Shown: positions 1 through 9,421 of the stretch, one piece after another
Numbering within the stretch: position 1 is the stretch's first letter
Layout of the letters: each line of letters starts with the position of its first letter
Source of the DNA: Methylibium sp.
Lineage (GTDB): Bacteria > Pseudomonadota > Gammaproteobacteria > Burkholderiales > Burkholderiaceae_C
DNA length: 35,708 nt
Assembly (NCBI GenBank): GCA_013824165.1
Contig: PNNH01000042.1
Coordinates: 1 to 35,708, forward strand
Direction: 5' to 3'
Program-made: the position numbers and the translations under genes
Notes under the pieces: generated by a model
Database searches by the model: none
What the model saw: the letters and a program-made list of their open reading frames with translations, nothing else
Told to the model about the DNA's origin: nothing

Positions 1-120
1 GAGCGCCTGTATCACGAGATCTTCAACGAGCCCGAGCGTGAACAGGTCTACGCCCGGCTGCAGGCCTGGCTGGACGGCCGCTTCGGTAAACTGGGCGCCC
101 CCCAGCCACAAGCCGGATGA
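1..120 (+). CDS. alpha/beta hydrolase (monoacylglycerol lipase-like), C-terminal fragment
   Basis: Frame 1 is open from the window edge to the TGA at 118-120 and encodes about 39 residues. The segment YHEIFNEPERE followed by a leucine-rich helix resembles the C-terminal end of serine hydrolases of the lysophospholipase/monoacylglycerol lipase family. In that family the catalytic His sits in a YHE(I/L)xNE motif, and the equivalent His here is in the fifth codon. Only the tail is visible, so substrate and full length cannot be judged. The downstream peptidase begins five bases after this stop, so the two genes are probably cotranscribed. Confidence 0.6.
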   Translation, partial: ERLYHEIFNEPEREQVYARLQAWLDGRFGKLGAPQPQAG

Positions 121-124
121 CGCC

Positions 125-1600
125 ATGAATGCACGCGACCCCGCACTGCCCCTGCAGACCGATGAAGCCAGCGCCCTGGGCGCTTTTGCTGCCCGTGTCT
201 GGGACGAGGAAATTGTCCCCGCGCTGACCGATTACATCGCGATCCCGGCCAAGAGCCCGATGTTTGACGCCGACTGGGCGAAGAACGGCCATATCGAGAA
301 GGTGCTGCGCGATGCCGCCACCTGGGTCGAAGGCAAGAAGGTGGCGGGGCTGACGCTGGAGGTTGTGCGCATCGAGGGCCGCACGCCGGTGATCTTCTTC
401 GAGGTGCCGGCCACCAAGAGCGGCTGCGAGGACACCATCGTGCTCTACGGCCACCTGGACAAGCAGCCTGAGTTCAACGGCTGGCGCAGCGACCTTGGCC
501 CCTGGACCCCCAAGTACGAGAACGGCCTGCTCTACGGGCGAGGCGGTGCGGACGATGGCTATGCGGTCTATGCCTCGCTGACGGCCATCATGGCGCTCGA
601 CAAGCAGGGCATTCCGCGCCCGCGCTGCGTCGGCATCATCGAGACCTGCGAGGAGAGCGGCTCCTACGATCTGCCGGCCTATATCGATGTGCTGAAGGAG
701 CGCCTGGGCAATGTCTCGCTGGTGGTCTGCCTCGATTCGGGCGCGGGCAATTACGAACAGCTGTGGCTGACGACTTCATTGCGCGGCATGGTCAGCGGCG
801 TGCTGAAGGTCGAGGTGCTGACCGAGGGCATCCACTCCGGCGATGCGTCGGGCCTGGTGCCGTCGAGCTTTCGCATCCTGCGCCAGGTGCTGGACCGGCT
901 GGAAGACAGCAAGACCGGCCGCCTGTTGCCCGACAGCTTCCACTGCGAAGTGCCAGGCAACCGCGTCGAGCAGGCGCGCGCCACGGCGGAGATCCTCAAG
1001 GACGAAGTCTGGAAGCGCTATCCCTGGGCCTGTGGTGCCGATGGCGGCTCGGTGCTGCCGGTGACGCAGGATCCGGTCGAGGTGCTGCTGAATCGCACCT
1101 GGCGGCCGACCCTGTCGGTGACCGGCGTCGACGGCTTCCCGGAGCTGAAGAATGCCGGCAATGTGCTGCGGCCCTACACCGCCTTCAAACTCTCGCTGCG
1201 CCTGCCGCCGCTGGTGGATGGCAACGAGGCGGCGCTCAAGCTCAAGGCCTTGCTGGAAGACAACGCGCCCTACAACGCCAAGGTGACTTTCGTACCTGAT
1301 GGGCGCGCCGGTGCTTATGGTGCGACCGGCTGGAACACGCCCGAGCTGTCACCCTGGCTGGCGCATGCGCTGGATGAGGCCAGCCAGACGCATTTCGGCG
1401 CACCGCTGGGCTATATCGGCCAGGGCGGCACGATTCCCTTGATGAGCATGCTGCAGAAGGGCTTCCCCAAGGCGCAGATGATGGTCTGCGGCGTGCTCGG
1501 TCCGAAGAGCAATGCGCATGGCCCGAACGAGTTCCTGCATGTGCCCTATGGCAAGCGGCTGACGGCCGCGGTGGCGCAGGTGATGGCGGCGCATCCCTGA
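125..1600 (+). CDS. M20 family metallopeptidase (dipeptidase-like)
   Basis: This 491-residue protein is a zinc-dependent cytoplasmic M20/M28-clan peptidase, probably acting on dipeptides or acylated amino acids. Visible metal and catalytic elements are GHLDKQPE (H110, D112), the GRGGADD segment (D143/D144), ETCEESGS (E176 base, E177 ligand), CLDSG (D204) and a late His in SNAHGPNEF. EGIHSGD near 235-240 belongs to the lid domain. The reading frame stays open further upstream, but ATG at 125 directly follows the stop of the preceding gene and avoids overlap. No signal peptide is seen. The length fits the M20 dipeptidases of Burkholderiales. The exact substrate is unknown. Confidence 0.88.
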   Translation: MNARDPALPLQTDEASALGAFAARVWDEEIVPALTDYIAIPAKSPMFDADWAKNGHIEKVLRDAATWVEGKKVAGLTLEVVRIEGRTPVIFFEVPATKSGCEDTIVLYGHLDKQPEFNGWRSDLGPWTPKYENGLLYGRGGADDGYAVYASLTAIMALDKQGIPRPRCVGIIETCEESGSYDLPAYIDVLKERLGNVSLVVCLDSGAGNYEQLWLTTSLRGMVSGVLKVEVLTEGIHSGDASGLVPSSFRILRQVLDRLEDSKTGRLLPDSFHCEVPGNRVEQARATAEILKDEVWKRYPWACGADGGSVLPVTQDPVEVLLNRTWRPTLSVTGVDGFPELKNAGNVLRPYTAFKLSLRLPPLVDGNEAALKLKALLEDNAPYNAKVTFVPDGRAGAYGATGWNTPELSPWLAHALDEASQTHFGAPLGYIGQGGTIPLMSMLQKGFPKAQMMVCGVLGPKSNAHGPNEFLHVPYGKRLTAAVAQVMAAHP

Positions 1601-1607
1601 CGCGTGA

Positions 1608-1638
1608 GGCGGGCCGCGGCCCGCCGTGCTTAGGTTTT
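1608..1638 (+). terminator. GC-rich palindrome with T run after the M20 gene
   Basis: An 18-base perfect palindrome (1608-1625, GGCGGGCCG/CGGCCCGCC) can form a 7-bp stem with a CGCG loop. A short TTTTT run follows at 1634-1638 on the plus strand. It lies between convergent genes, eight bases past the peptidase stop, so termination of the plus-strand transcript is plausible. The T run is short and nine bases from the stem, which lowers confidence. Confidence 0.5.
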
Positions 1639-1648
1639 TCTGCCGCTC

Positions 1649-2491
1649 TTACAGCAGCATCCTGAGGTGGGCCTGCGACTGCAGCAGTGGCGGCAGGCAA
1701 TGGTCCACCAACTGCTCCATGCTCATGCGTGAGGCATGCACGCTGATGCTCATCGCTGCCACCACATCGCCGCGGTAGTTCTTCAGCGGCACGGCGACCG
1801 TGCGCAAGCCCATTTCAAGCTCCTGATCGACGCAGGCATAGCCCAGCGCGCGGGCGCGTGCGATCTCGATGCGCAGGCGCTCCGGGTGGGTGATGGTGTG
1901 CGGCGTCAGCTGGGTCAGTTCCTGGCGGGCCACCCAGTTGTCGATCTCGGTCTGCGGCAGTGCCGCCAGCATGACGCGGCCGGTGCCGGCGCAGAAGGCC
2001 GGCACGCGGGTGCCGGGCTGCAGCGTCGGCGAGACCACGCGGCCGGCGCTGGTGGCCGAGATGCAGATCACATCGTTGCCATCCAGCACGCCAGCGCCGC
2101 TGGCCTCCTTCATCGCGTAGGCCAGCTTGTGCAGCTCGGGCTCGACGATGCGCGGCAAGCGGGCCGAGTGCATATAGCTCTGACCCAGTCGCAGTACCTT
2201 GGGCGTCAGCGCGAACATCTTGCGGTCCTGCGAGACAAAGCCCAGATGGGTCAGCGTCAGAAGATAACGCCGTGCTGCAGCGCGCGTCAGGCCGGTGCGC
2301 GCCGCCACCTCGCTGATGGTCAGGCGCGGACGTTCTTGATCGAAGGCTTCAATCACCGCCAGGCCTTTTTCGAGACCGGCGACCAGATCCCGCTTCAGCG
2401 GTCCGCTGTCACCGGCGCTGGCCGTAGAGGTGGAGGCACTTGGGGGCGCGGCAATTGCGGCCAGATCATCGAGAGCGCGGGCAGCAGACAT
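1649..2491 (-). CDS. IclR-family transcriptional regulator (PcaR/PobR type)
   Basis: This 280-residue protein has a short low-complexity N-terminus (about residues 10-30, Ala/Ser/Thr rich), a winged helix-turn-helix at about 57-86 (LTISEVAARTGLTRAAARRY) and an IclR effector domain over the remaining C-terminal part. IclR members next to beta-ketoadipate genes typically bind protocatechuate, 4-hydroxybenzoate or beta-ketoadipate and activate or repress the pathway. It lies downstream of pcaIJF on the same strand but behind a 303-bp gap, so it probably has its own promoter. Its likely job is control of the adjacent pca genes, inferred from position. The effector cannot be read from sequence. 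Confidence 0.85.
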   Translation of the reverse strand: MSAARALDDLAAIAAPPSASTSTASAGDSGPLKRDLVAGLEKGLAVIEAFDQERPRLTISEVAARTGLTRAAARRYLLTLTHLGFVSQDRKMFALTPKVLRLGQSYMHSARLPRIVEPELHKLAYAMKEASGAGVLDGNDVICISATSAGRVVSPTLQPGTRVPAFCAGTGRVMLAALPQTEIDNWVARQELTQLTPHTITHPERLRIEIARARALGYACVDQELEMGLRTVAVPLKNYRGDVVAAMSISVHASRMSMEQLVDHCLPPLLQSQAHLRMLL

Positions 2492-2794
2492 GGTGGCTTA
2501 GGGTGCGATTAGCGCCCTGAAATGCGGACGCGGGCCTGAAAGTGCCCACTATAGAAAGGGCAAACCATTCTGGCCTACGCAAAAACCGACGACCTGGGCG
2601 ATAAACGCACGGCGGTGCACCAATATGGTGAATTTGGCGCGCAATCAAGCCCGCCGGCCTTGCGGCGGCAGTGTCGGATGGCCCGCCGGAGTATCGGCTG
2701 GCCTGTCCCCTGTTTCTGGCGGTGCACCGACGTACAGACTTGACTGCAGCGCTGCCAATGCCTGTCGGTGGCTGGGCGCCAGTCGGCCCTGGGC
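2492..2794 (-). promoter_or_regulatory. upstream region of the IclR regulator gene
   Basis: This 303-bp stretch between the pcaF stop and the regulator start holds no convincing gene. On the minus strand TATAGT (2553-2548) is a good -10 box with no clear -35. It is flanked by an inverted repeat TGCCC-N10-GGGCA (2543-2547 and 2558-2562), a position suited to an operator that blocks or recruits polymerase. A second inverted repeat, CACCA-ATA-TGGTG, lies at 2618-2630. The remainder is GC-rich and featureless to my eye. Confidence 0.45.
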
Positions 2795-3993
<1,199 letters not shown>

Positions 3994-3997
<4 letters not shown>

Positions 3998-4686
3998 CTT
4001 GTGTCTACTCCATTGACGTCGTTGTTAGAGGGGCGGGCCGGCAGCAGCGGCACGCCGCTGAGGGCTTGCAGGCGTTCGAAGTCGAGGCCGTCTGCCATGT
4101 CGATGACCTGCAGTCCTTCCGGCGTGACTGCCAGCACGGCCAGGTCGGTATAGATGCGGCTGACGCAGGCGGCGGCGGTCAGCGGATAGCGGCAGCTTTC
4201 GACGATCTTGCTCTCGCCGCTCTTGGTGCAGTGCTCCATCATCACGAAGGTCTGCTTGGCGCCGATGGCCAGATCCATGGCGCCACCCACCGCTGGTATG
4301 GCGTCGGGCGCACCGGTATGCCAGTTGGCCAGATCGCCGCGTGTCGAGACCTGGAAGGCCCCCAGCACGCAGATGTCCAGATGGCCGCCACGCATCATCG
4401 CGAAGCTGTCGGCATGGTGGAAGAAGCAGCCACCCGGCAGCAGCGTGACCGGCTGCTTGCCGGCATTGATCAGGTCGTAGTCTTCGGCGCCCGGGGCCGG
4501 GGGCGGGCCCATGCCGAGCACGCCGTTCTCGCTGTGCAGGATCACCTCGCGGCCGGCTGGGATGTGGGTGGCCACCAAGGTTGGCAGCCCGATGCCGAGG
4601 TTGACGACCGCGCCCTCCGGAATGTCCTGGGCGACGCGCGCGGCCATCTGCGCGCGGTTCCAGCCTTTCAGTGCAGCACTGCTCAT
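3994..4686 (-). CDS. pcaJ: 3-oxoadipate CoA-transferase subunit B
   Basis: This 230-residue subunit pairs with PcaI to move CoA from succinyl-CoA to 3-oxoadipate. The catalytic glutamate that forms the CoA thioester is E53 in HSENGVLG, and GIGLPTLV near 31-38 is the family glycine motif. The reading frame extends upstream to 4746, but ATG at 4686 gives the usual length and lies one base after the pcaI stop. The end overlaps pcaF by four bases. A 3-oxoacid (acetoacetate) CoA-transferase is the sequence-level alternative. The neighbouring thiolase and regulator support the aromatic degradation role. Confidence 0.88.
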
Positions 4687-4687
4687 G

Positions 4688-5389
4688 TCAGACGGCTCCC
4701 TTGAAGCCTGCGCCACCCGTCGGCCGGCGCGCGACCTGGACGACACGCTGAACGAAGATGCCGGGCGTCACCACGGCTTCGGGGTCGAGGCCGCCAAGCT
4801 CGACCAGTTCATGCACCGAGGCCACGGTTGTCTTGGCAGCCGTGGCCATGATGGGGCCGAAATTGCGCGCGCTCATGCGGTAGCAGAGGTTGCCCCAGCG
4901 GTCGCCGCGCTCGGCCTTGATCAGCGCGAAGTCGGCATGGATCGGGTATTCGAGCACATGGCCGCGACCGGCGATCACGCGGCATTCTTTGCCCTGTGCC
5001 AGCTGCGTGCCGTAGCCGGTCGGCGTGTAGAAGGCGCCAATTCCGGCGCCAGCCGCGCGGATGCGCTCGGCCAAATTGCCTTGCGGGACCAGTTCGAGCT
5101 CGATCATGCCGCTGCGGTAGAGCGCATCGAAATGATGTGAGTCGGTCTGACGCGGGAAGGAGCAAATGATCTTGCGCACCCGCCCGGCGCCCAGCAGGGC
5201 GGCCAGGCCGGTATCGCCGTTGCCGGCATTGTTGTTGACCACGGTCAGCTCGCGGGCGCCCTGATCCAGCAGCGCTTCGATCAGCTCATCCGGCAGGCCG
5301 GCGGTGCCGAAGCCGCCGATCATCAGCGTCGCGCCATCGGCGACATCGCGCAGCGCCTGCGCGGCCGAATCTTGAACCTTGTTGATCAT
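4688..5389 (-). CDS. pcaI: 3-oxoadipate CoA-transferase subunit A
   Basis: This 233-residue alpha subunit of the heterodimeric CoA-transferase has the N-terminal glycine-rich segment MIGGFGTAGLPDEL (about 22-35) and VVNNNAGNGDTGLAALL, both typical of the subunit A fold. The ATG at 5389 was chosen over an in-frame start at 5506 because the family begins with MINK(V/I) and the longer version would add 39 unrelated residues covering the probable promoter. It is the first gene of a tightly packed pcaI-pcaJ-pcaF operon. Other pathway genes such as pcaGH, pcaB and pcaCD are not in the window, so the lower branch is encoded apart. Confidence 0.88.
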   Translation of the reverse strand: MINKVQDSAAQALRDVADGATLMIGGFGTAGLPDELIEALLDQGARELTVVNNNAGNGDTGLAALLGAGRVRKIICSFPRQTDSHHFDALYRSGMIELELVPQGNLAERIRAAGAGIGAFYTPTGYGTQLAQGKECRVIAGRGHVLEYPIHADFALIKAERGDRWGNLCYRMSARNFGPIMATAAKTTVASVHELVELGGLDPEAVVTPGIFVQRVVQVARRPTGGAGFKGAV

Positions 5390-5613
5390 TGTTGCTGTTG
5401 CAAGTTGTTCTAATAAAGAACTGAAGTTCAATATTTGGATACAACTGTCCCCGCACTTCGGGCGGAGGTCAAGCGGATGGCGTGACAATTCGCACGTAAA
5501 TTTCATCCGGTTTCATGCCGAAGCGATTTGCAGTGGCTTGTTCACTCAAGTAACGACGTGAGTTGACCGATGCTAGGCACGAGGGCGCCCGAAAACCAGG
5601 CGGTAGGTATCAA
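5390..5613. promoter_or_regulatory. divergent intergenic region between pcaI and the c-di-GMP operon
   Basis: This 224-bp region separates divergent operons and is more AT-rich than its surroundings near pcaI. Two overlapping perfect inverted repeats lie 18-40 bases upstream of the pcaI ATG: GTTCT-N5-AGAAC (5407-5421) and GAACT-GA-AGTTC (5418-5429), a likely operator for the IclR regulator. Nearer the HD-GYP gene is ACTCA-N10-TGAGT (5544-5548 and 5559-5563). I could not place confident -35/-10 pairs for either side. Confidence 0.5.
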
Positions 5614-6894
5614 ATGAAGGACAGATCTTCCGATCCACTGATCGACGTCAGCCAGCTGAAAGTCGGTATGTTCATCCATCTGGATCTGGGATGGATGTCG
5701 CACCCTTTCCCGCTCAGCAGCTTCAAGCTGAGCTCGGAAGAGCAGTTGGGCATCTTGCGCCGCCTCGGGCTCAAGCAGGTGCGCTGGAGCCCGGGCAAGA
5801 GCGATCTGCAGACAGACGCCATGCCGGTGGCCCTGCCAAACGCGTCCGCTGCAGATGCCGGCGCGCTGGATCCTACTCAGGCGGCCAAGGAGGCGCACCG
5901 GCGCGCGCTGGCCGCGCAGCGTGCGGCCCTGAGTCTGTGCGAAAAGCAGTACGGCGAAGCTGCGACAGCATTCCGCGAGGTGATCGAGATCCTGCCGCGC
6001 GACGCGCATGCCTCGCGCGACCAGACCATTGCCTTGACTGGCGCCATGCTGGACAAGATGTTGGTCGAAGGTGATGTCAGCATTCGACTGCTGAATGAAG
6101 GCGCGGGTGATCGCGGCACCGCGCATGCGCTGAACGTGTCGATCGTCTCGCTGCTGTTGGGCCGGGCTTTTGGCCTTGGGCGCGACGAGCTGATGGATCT
6201 GGGTGTCGGCGCCCTGCTGCACGACATCGGCAAGGCAGAGTTGCCCGCGCGCGTGCGCAATCGCGATGACAGCTTCACGCTTGCCGAGACGCAGCTTTAC
6301 CAGCAGCACGTCATGAAGGGCGTGGCACTGGCACAGCAGATGGGCTTGGCCTCAGGGCCGATGCTGGTGATCGCGCAACACCATGAGAATGCGGACGGCA
6401 GCGGGTTCCCGCAGCGCATCAACGTCGACCGGATGAGCGCAGCTGCCCGCATCGTGGCCCTGGTCAACCGTTTCGACGGCCTGTGCAATCCCTTGCTGGC
6501 CTCCAAATCGATGACGCCGCACGAAGCCTTGTCGCTGATGTTCGCGCAGGGGCGCAACCGCTTCGATGCGACCATGCTGAATGCCTTCATCCGCATGATG
6601 GGCGTGTACCCGCCGGGCTCGGCTGTTCAGCTAACTGACGACCGCTACGCGCTGGTGGTGGCGGTCAACTCGTCCCGGCCGCTCAAGCCCAAGGTGATGG
6701 TGCACGACCCCAAGGTGCCGCGCGAGGAAGCCTTGATCGTCAATCTCGAGGACCATTCGGACCTGGGTATTCGCCGCAGTCTGAAGCCCAATCTGCTGCC
6801 CCGCGACGCTTTGGACTATCTGAGCCCGCGCGCCCGGGTGGCCTACTTCTTCGAGAGTGCTGCGACTGCGCCCGCCGGGGAGATGGCTGCGTGA
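5614..6894 (+). CDS. HD-GYP domain cyclic-di-GMP phosphodiesterase with DUF3391 N-terminus
   Basis: This 426-residue cytoplasmic protein starts with a DUF3391-like segment (VSQLKVGMFIHLDLGWMSHPF, about 12-33) that often precedes HD-GYP domains. The HD-GYP core follows: HDIGK at 203-207 and QHHENADGSGFP at 255-266, the last being a GFP variant of the GYP motif. HD-GYP enzymes hydrolyse cyclic-di-GMP to GMP. ATG at 5614 is used because it gives the normal DUF3391 start (upstream in-frame TTG at 5563 is unconvincing). The stop overlaps the GTG of the GGDEF-EAL gene, so the two c-di-GMP proteins are translationally coupled. Confidence 0.87.
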   Translation: MKDRSSDPLIDVSQLKVGMFIHLDLGWMSHPFPLSSFKLSSEEQLGILRRLGLKQVRWSPGKSDLQTDAMPVALPNASAADAGALDPTQAAKEAHRRALAAQRAALSLCEKQYGEAATAFREVIEILPRDAHASRDQTIALTGAMLDKMLVEGDVSIRLLNEGAGDRGTAHALNVSIVSLLLGRAFGLGRDELMDLGVGALLHDIGKAELPARVRNRDDSFTLAETQLYQQHVMKGVALAQQMGLASGPMLVIAQHHENADGSGFPQRINVDRMSAAARIVALVNRFDGLCNPLLASKSMTPHEALSLMFAQGRNRFDATMLNAFIRMMGVYPPGSAVQLTDDRYALVVAVNSSRPLKPKVMVHDPKVPREEALIVNLEDHSDLGIRRSLKPNLLPRDALDYLSPRARVAYFFESAATAPAGEMAA

Positions 6895-9035
6895 TCTTTC
6901 CCAAGCTCAAGTCGCCAGGCGCGCCGCTGGTGGACCGGTACCAGAACCTTCTGGACGGTCTGCAGGAAGCGGTATGCCTGGTGGACGCGAGCACGAACGC
7001 CCTGCTGGCGCTCAATCAATCGGCTTGCCAGCTCCTGCGGGTGAAGCCTGGGGAATTGCTGGGCTGCAGCATGGACTCGCTGGCCTGCACCAGCGAGGAC
7101 GCAGTCTTCTGGATGGAGGCCGCCGGTGGCAACCGCGAAGGCCTGCACTCCGACACCTTGCTGCGTGCCGGCGACGGACAGACCCTGTGGGTGTCGCGCC
7201 GTATCACCCATGTGCCCCAGCCCGGCGGACCGGGGCTGTGGTTGGTCACGATGCAGGATCAGACGCGCCAGCGCCAGCATGACGAAGAACGTGAAACCCT
7301 GCTGGCGGAACTCAAGGCCACGCTGGAATCGACGGCCGACGGCATTCTTGTGACCGACCTGGCCGGGCGGATGCGCAGCTTCAACCAGCGCTTCGCTTCG
7401 CTGTGGGGCTTGCCGGAAGACCTGCTGCTGGAGCGCAACGACGAAGCGGTGCAGGCCTGGATGCGGCGCAGTGTCGTCGACGGCGCGACCTACGCGACGC
7501 GCCTGGCGGCCATCGAGGAGGCGCCGCTGCTGCAGACCAGCGATGTGATCAAGCTGATCGACGGTCGCGTGCTGGAGCGGGTGTCGCAGCCCCAGTGGAG
7601 CCGCGGGCGTCCGATCGGCCGGGTCTATTCCTACCGCGACCTGAGCGAAAAGCTGGCGGCCAATCAGCGCATCGAGGAGCTCTCTCACTCCGACATGCTG
7701 ACCGGGCTGCCCAACCGCCGAGCACTGTGCGAGCGACTGGACTACGCGCAAGCGATGGGGCGTCGTGAGGGCACGCCTTTTGCGCTGCTCGATGTCGACC
7801 TGGATCGCTTCAAGCAGATCAACGGGACCTTGGGCCATAACTACGGCGATCGGGTCTTGAAGGAGGTGGCGCTGCGCCTGAAAGAGTGTCTGCGCGAAGT
7901 GGACACCGTGGCGCGCCTGAGCGGCGACGACTTTGCCCTGCTGATCCACCAGGCGGACGCGCGCGGCGCGGAACTGGCGGCGCGGCGCGTTCAGGAAGCG
8001 ATGTCGCGCCCCTTCAGCTTCGATACCCTCAGCTTCACCGTCACCTGCAGCATCGGCATCGCCTTGTTCCCGGGCGATGGGTCCACGGTCGAGGAACTGA
8101 TGGCCAGCGCCGAGCGCGCGATGCACTGGGTCAAGGAAAGCGGGCGCTCGGCGTTCCGCTTTCATCAGCCGCGCAAGGATGTTGACCTGCTGTCGCGCAT
8201 GCGCCTGGATCATGCGATGCGGCAGGCCTTGGCGGAGGGGCAGTTCCGGCTGCACTTCCAGCCTCAGATCGATCTGTCCACAGGCCAGGTGATCGGCGCC
8301 GAGGCGCTGATCCGCTGGAGCGATCCGACGCGCGGTGAGGTTTCGCCGGCCGAGTTCATCCCGGTGGCGGAGGAGAGCGGCTTCGTCATGGCCATTGGCG
8401 ACTGGGTCTTGCAGCGCGCCGTCAAACAGGCGGCGCAATGGCTGCGCCAAGGGCGCCGCATGCCCATCGCCGTCAACGTTTCTGCGCTGCAGTTCCAGCA
8501 ACCCCAGTTCGCCGAGACCGTGGCGGCGGTGCTGAACGAGTCGGGCCTGCCCCCGGAGCTGCTGGAACTGGAGCTGACTGAATCGATCCTGCTGCGCGAT
8601 GCTGAGGAAGCGCTGCGCCGGCTTGAGGCGCTGGCTGCGCTGGGCGTCTGCATGTCCATCGACGACTTCGGCACCGGCTACTCAAGCCTGGGCTACCTGA
8701 AGCGCTTTCCCATCCAGCGCCTGAAGATCGACCGCAGCTTCGTCAAGGGCCTGCCGGACGACGAAAGCGACGCCGGTATCGTCAATGCGGTGATTCAACT
8801 CGGCCGGGCATTGCATCTGCAGGTGATTGCCGAAGGCGTGGAGACCCTGGCGCAGCGCAACTTCCTGCAGCAAGCTGGCTGCCACGAGTTCCAGGGCTAT
8901 CTCTACGCGCCAGCGCTGGATGCCGTCAGCTTTGAAGAGAAGGTCTGGCCGGCATCCACGGCGGCGGCACTGCGAACGCAGGGCACGCAGGCGCGCCCTT
9001 CGCTGCTGCAGGCACGCATCGCCAAAAACGGCTGA
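6891..9035 (+). CDS. PAS-PAS-GGDEF-EAL protein
   Basis: This 714-residue soluble signalling protein has two PAS-like sensor segments (about 16-125 and 140-250), a short linker helix, a GGDEF domain (about 260-425) and an EAL domain (about 435-685). The GGDEF signature is degenerate, SGDDF at 344-348, but an RxxD allosteric I-site (R335-D338) sits five residues before it. The EAL domain looks intact: EALIRW (471-476), ELTES (561-565), DDFGTGYS (591-598), K612 and EGVET (648-652). The likely net activity is phosphodiesterase, with the GGDEF serving as a GTP or c-di-GMP sensor or a weak cyclase. It starts with GTG inside the HD-GYP stop (GTGA). Confidence 0.9.
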   Translation: MIFPKLKSPGAPLVDRYQNLLDGLQEAVCLVDASTNALLALNQSACQLLRVKPGELLGCSMDSLACTSEDAVFWMEAAGGNREGLHSDTLLRAGDGQTLWVSRRITHVPQPGGPGLWLVTMQDQTRQRQHDEERETLLAELKATLESTADGILVTDLAGRMRSFNQRFASLWGLPEDLLLERNDEAVQAWMRRSVVDGATYATRLAAIEEAPLLQTSDVIKLIDGRVLERVSQPQWSRGRPIGRVYSYRDLSEKLAANQRIEELSHSDMLTGLPNRRALCERLDYAQAMGRREGTPFALLDVDLDRFKQINGTLGHNYGDRVLKEVALRLKECLREVDTVARLSGDDFALLIHQADARGAELAARRVQEAMSRPFSFDTLSFTVTCSIGIALFPGDGSTVEELMASAERAMHWVKESGRSAFRFHQPRKDVDLLSRMRLDHAMRQALAEGQFRLHFQPQIDLSTGQVIGAEALIRWSDPTRGEVSPAEFIPVAEESGFVMAIGDWVLQRAVKQAAQWLRQGRRMPIAVNVSALQFQQPQFAETVAAVLNESGLPPELLELELTESILLRDAEEALRRLEALAALGVCMSIDDFGTGYSSLGYLKRFPIQRLKIDRSFVKGLPDDESDAGIVNAVIQLGRALHLQVIAEGVETLAQRNFLQQAGCHEFQGYLYAPALDAVSFEEKVWPASTAAALRTQGTQARPSLLQARIAKNG

Positions 9036-9095
9036 CTCGGCACCCCGGGCGTTTCGACCCAGAATACAGGGATCGACAACAAGAGGGGGTGGGCG

Positions 9096-9419
9096 GTGAT
9101 CTACAAGTTCAGATCCAAGGCAGCGGCTGACGTCATCATGATGGGGCCGGCTGGAGATCAAGTCTTGCGCCTGATGGGCCGTCAACCCGCGGCCCAAGGC
9201 ATCGTCGACGTGGAGTCGCTGCCGGCCGCCATCAGCGCCTTGGAGCGCGGTGTGGCCGACGATGAGGCGGAGTTCGCCCGCCTGCAACTCGAAGCGCAGG
9301 AGCGCGGCGAGCCGGTGCCACAGCGCCAGGGCATCAGCCTGCGCCAGCGCACCTGGCCCTTGCTTGAACTGATGCGGCGCAGCCATGCGGCAGGTCAGGA
9401 CATGGTCTGGGGCGTCTGA
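9096..9419 (+). CDS. DUF1840 domain-containing protein
   Basis: This 107-residue protein resembles the DUF1840 family, small betaproteobacterial proteins of unknown function. It opens with MIYKFRSKAAADVIMM and contains a conserved LRLMGR segment followed by an acidic helix and an LRQRTWPLLELMRR end. The start is GTG with a purine-rich AAGAGGGGG about seven bases upstream. No signal peptide or membrane segment is seen. It lies two bases before the histidine phosphatase gene and is probably cotranscribed with it. No function is assigned. Confidence 0.8.
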   Translation: MIYKFRSKAAADVIMMGPAGDQVLRLMGRQPAAQGIVDVESLPAAISALERGVADDEAEFARLQLEAQERGEPVPQRQGISLRQRTWPLLELMRRSHAAGQDMVWGV

Positions 9420-9421
9420 GC

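Noticed and set aside
8028-8064. GGDEF-EAL protein as a decayed pseudogene because of SGDDF
   Set aside because: The frame is open over 714 codons, the I-site and EAL motifs are intact, and degenerate GGDEF domains are common as sensors.
6843-8501. A 552-codon minus-strand open frame
   Set aside because: It lies opposite the well-supported PAS-GGDEF-EAL gene and has shadow-type composition (repeated QR/HR/LR) with no motif.
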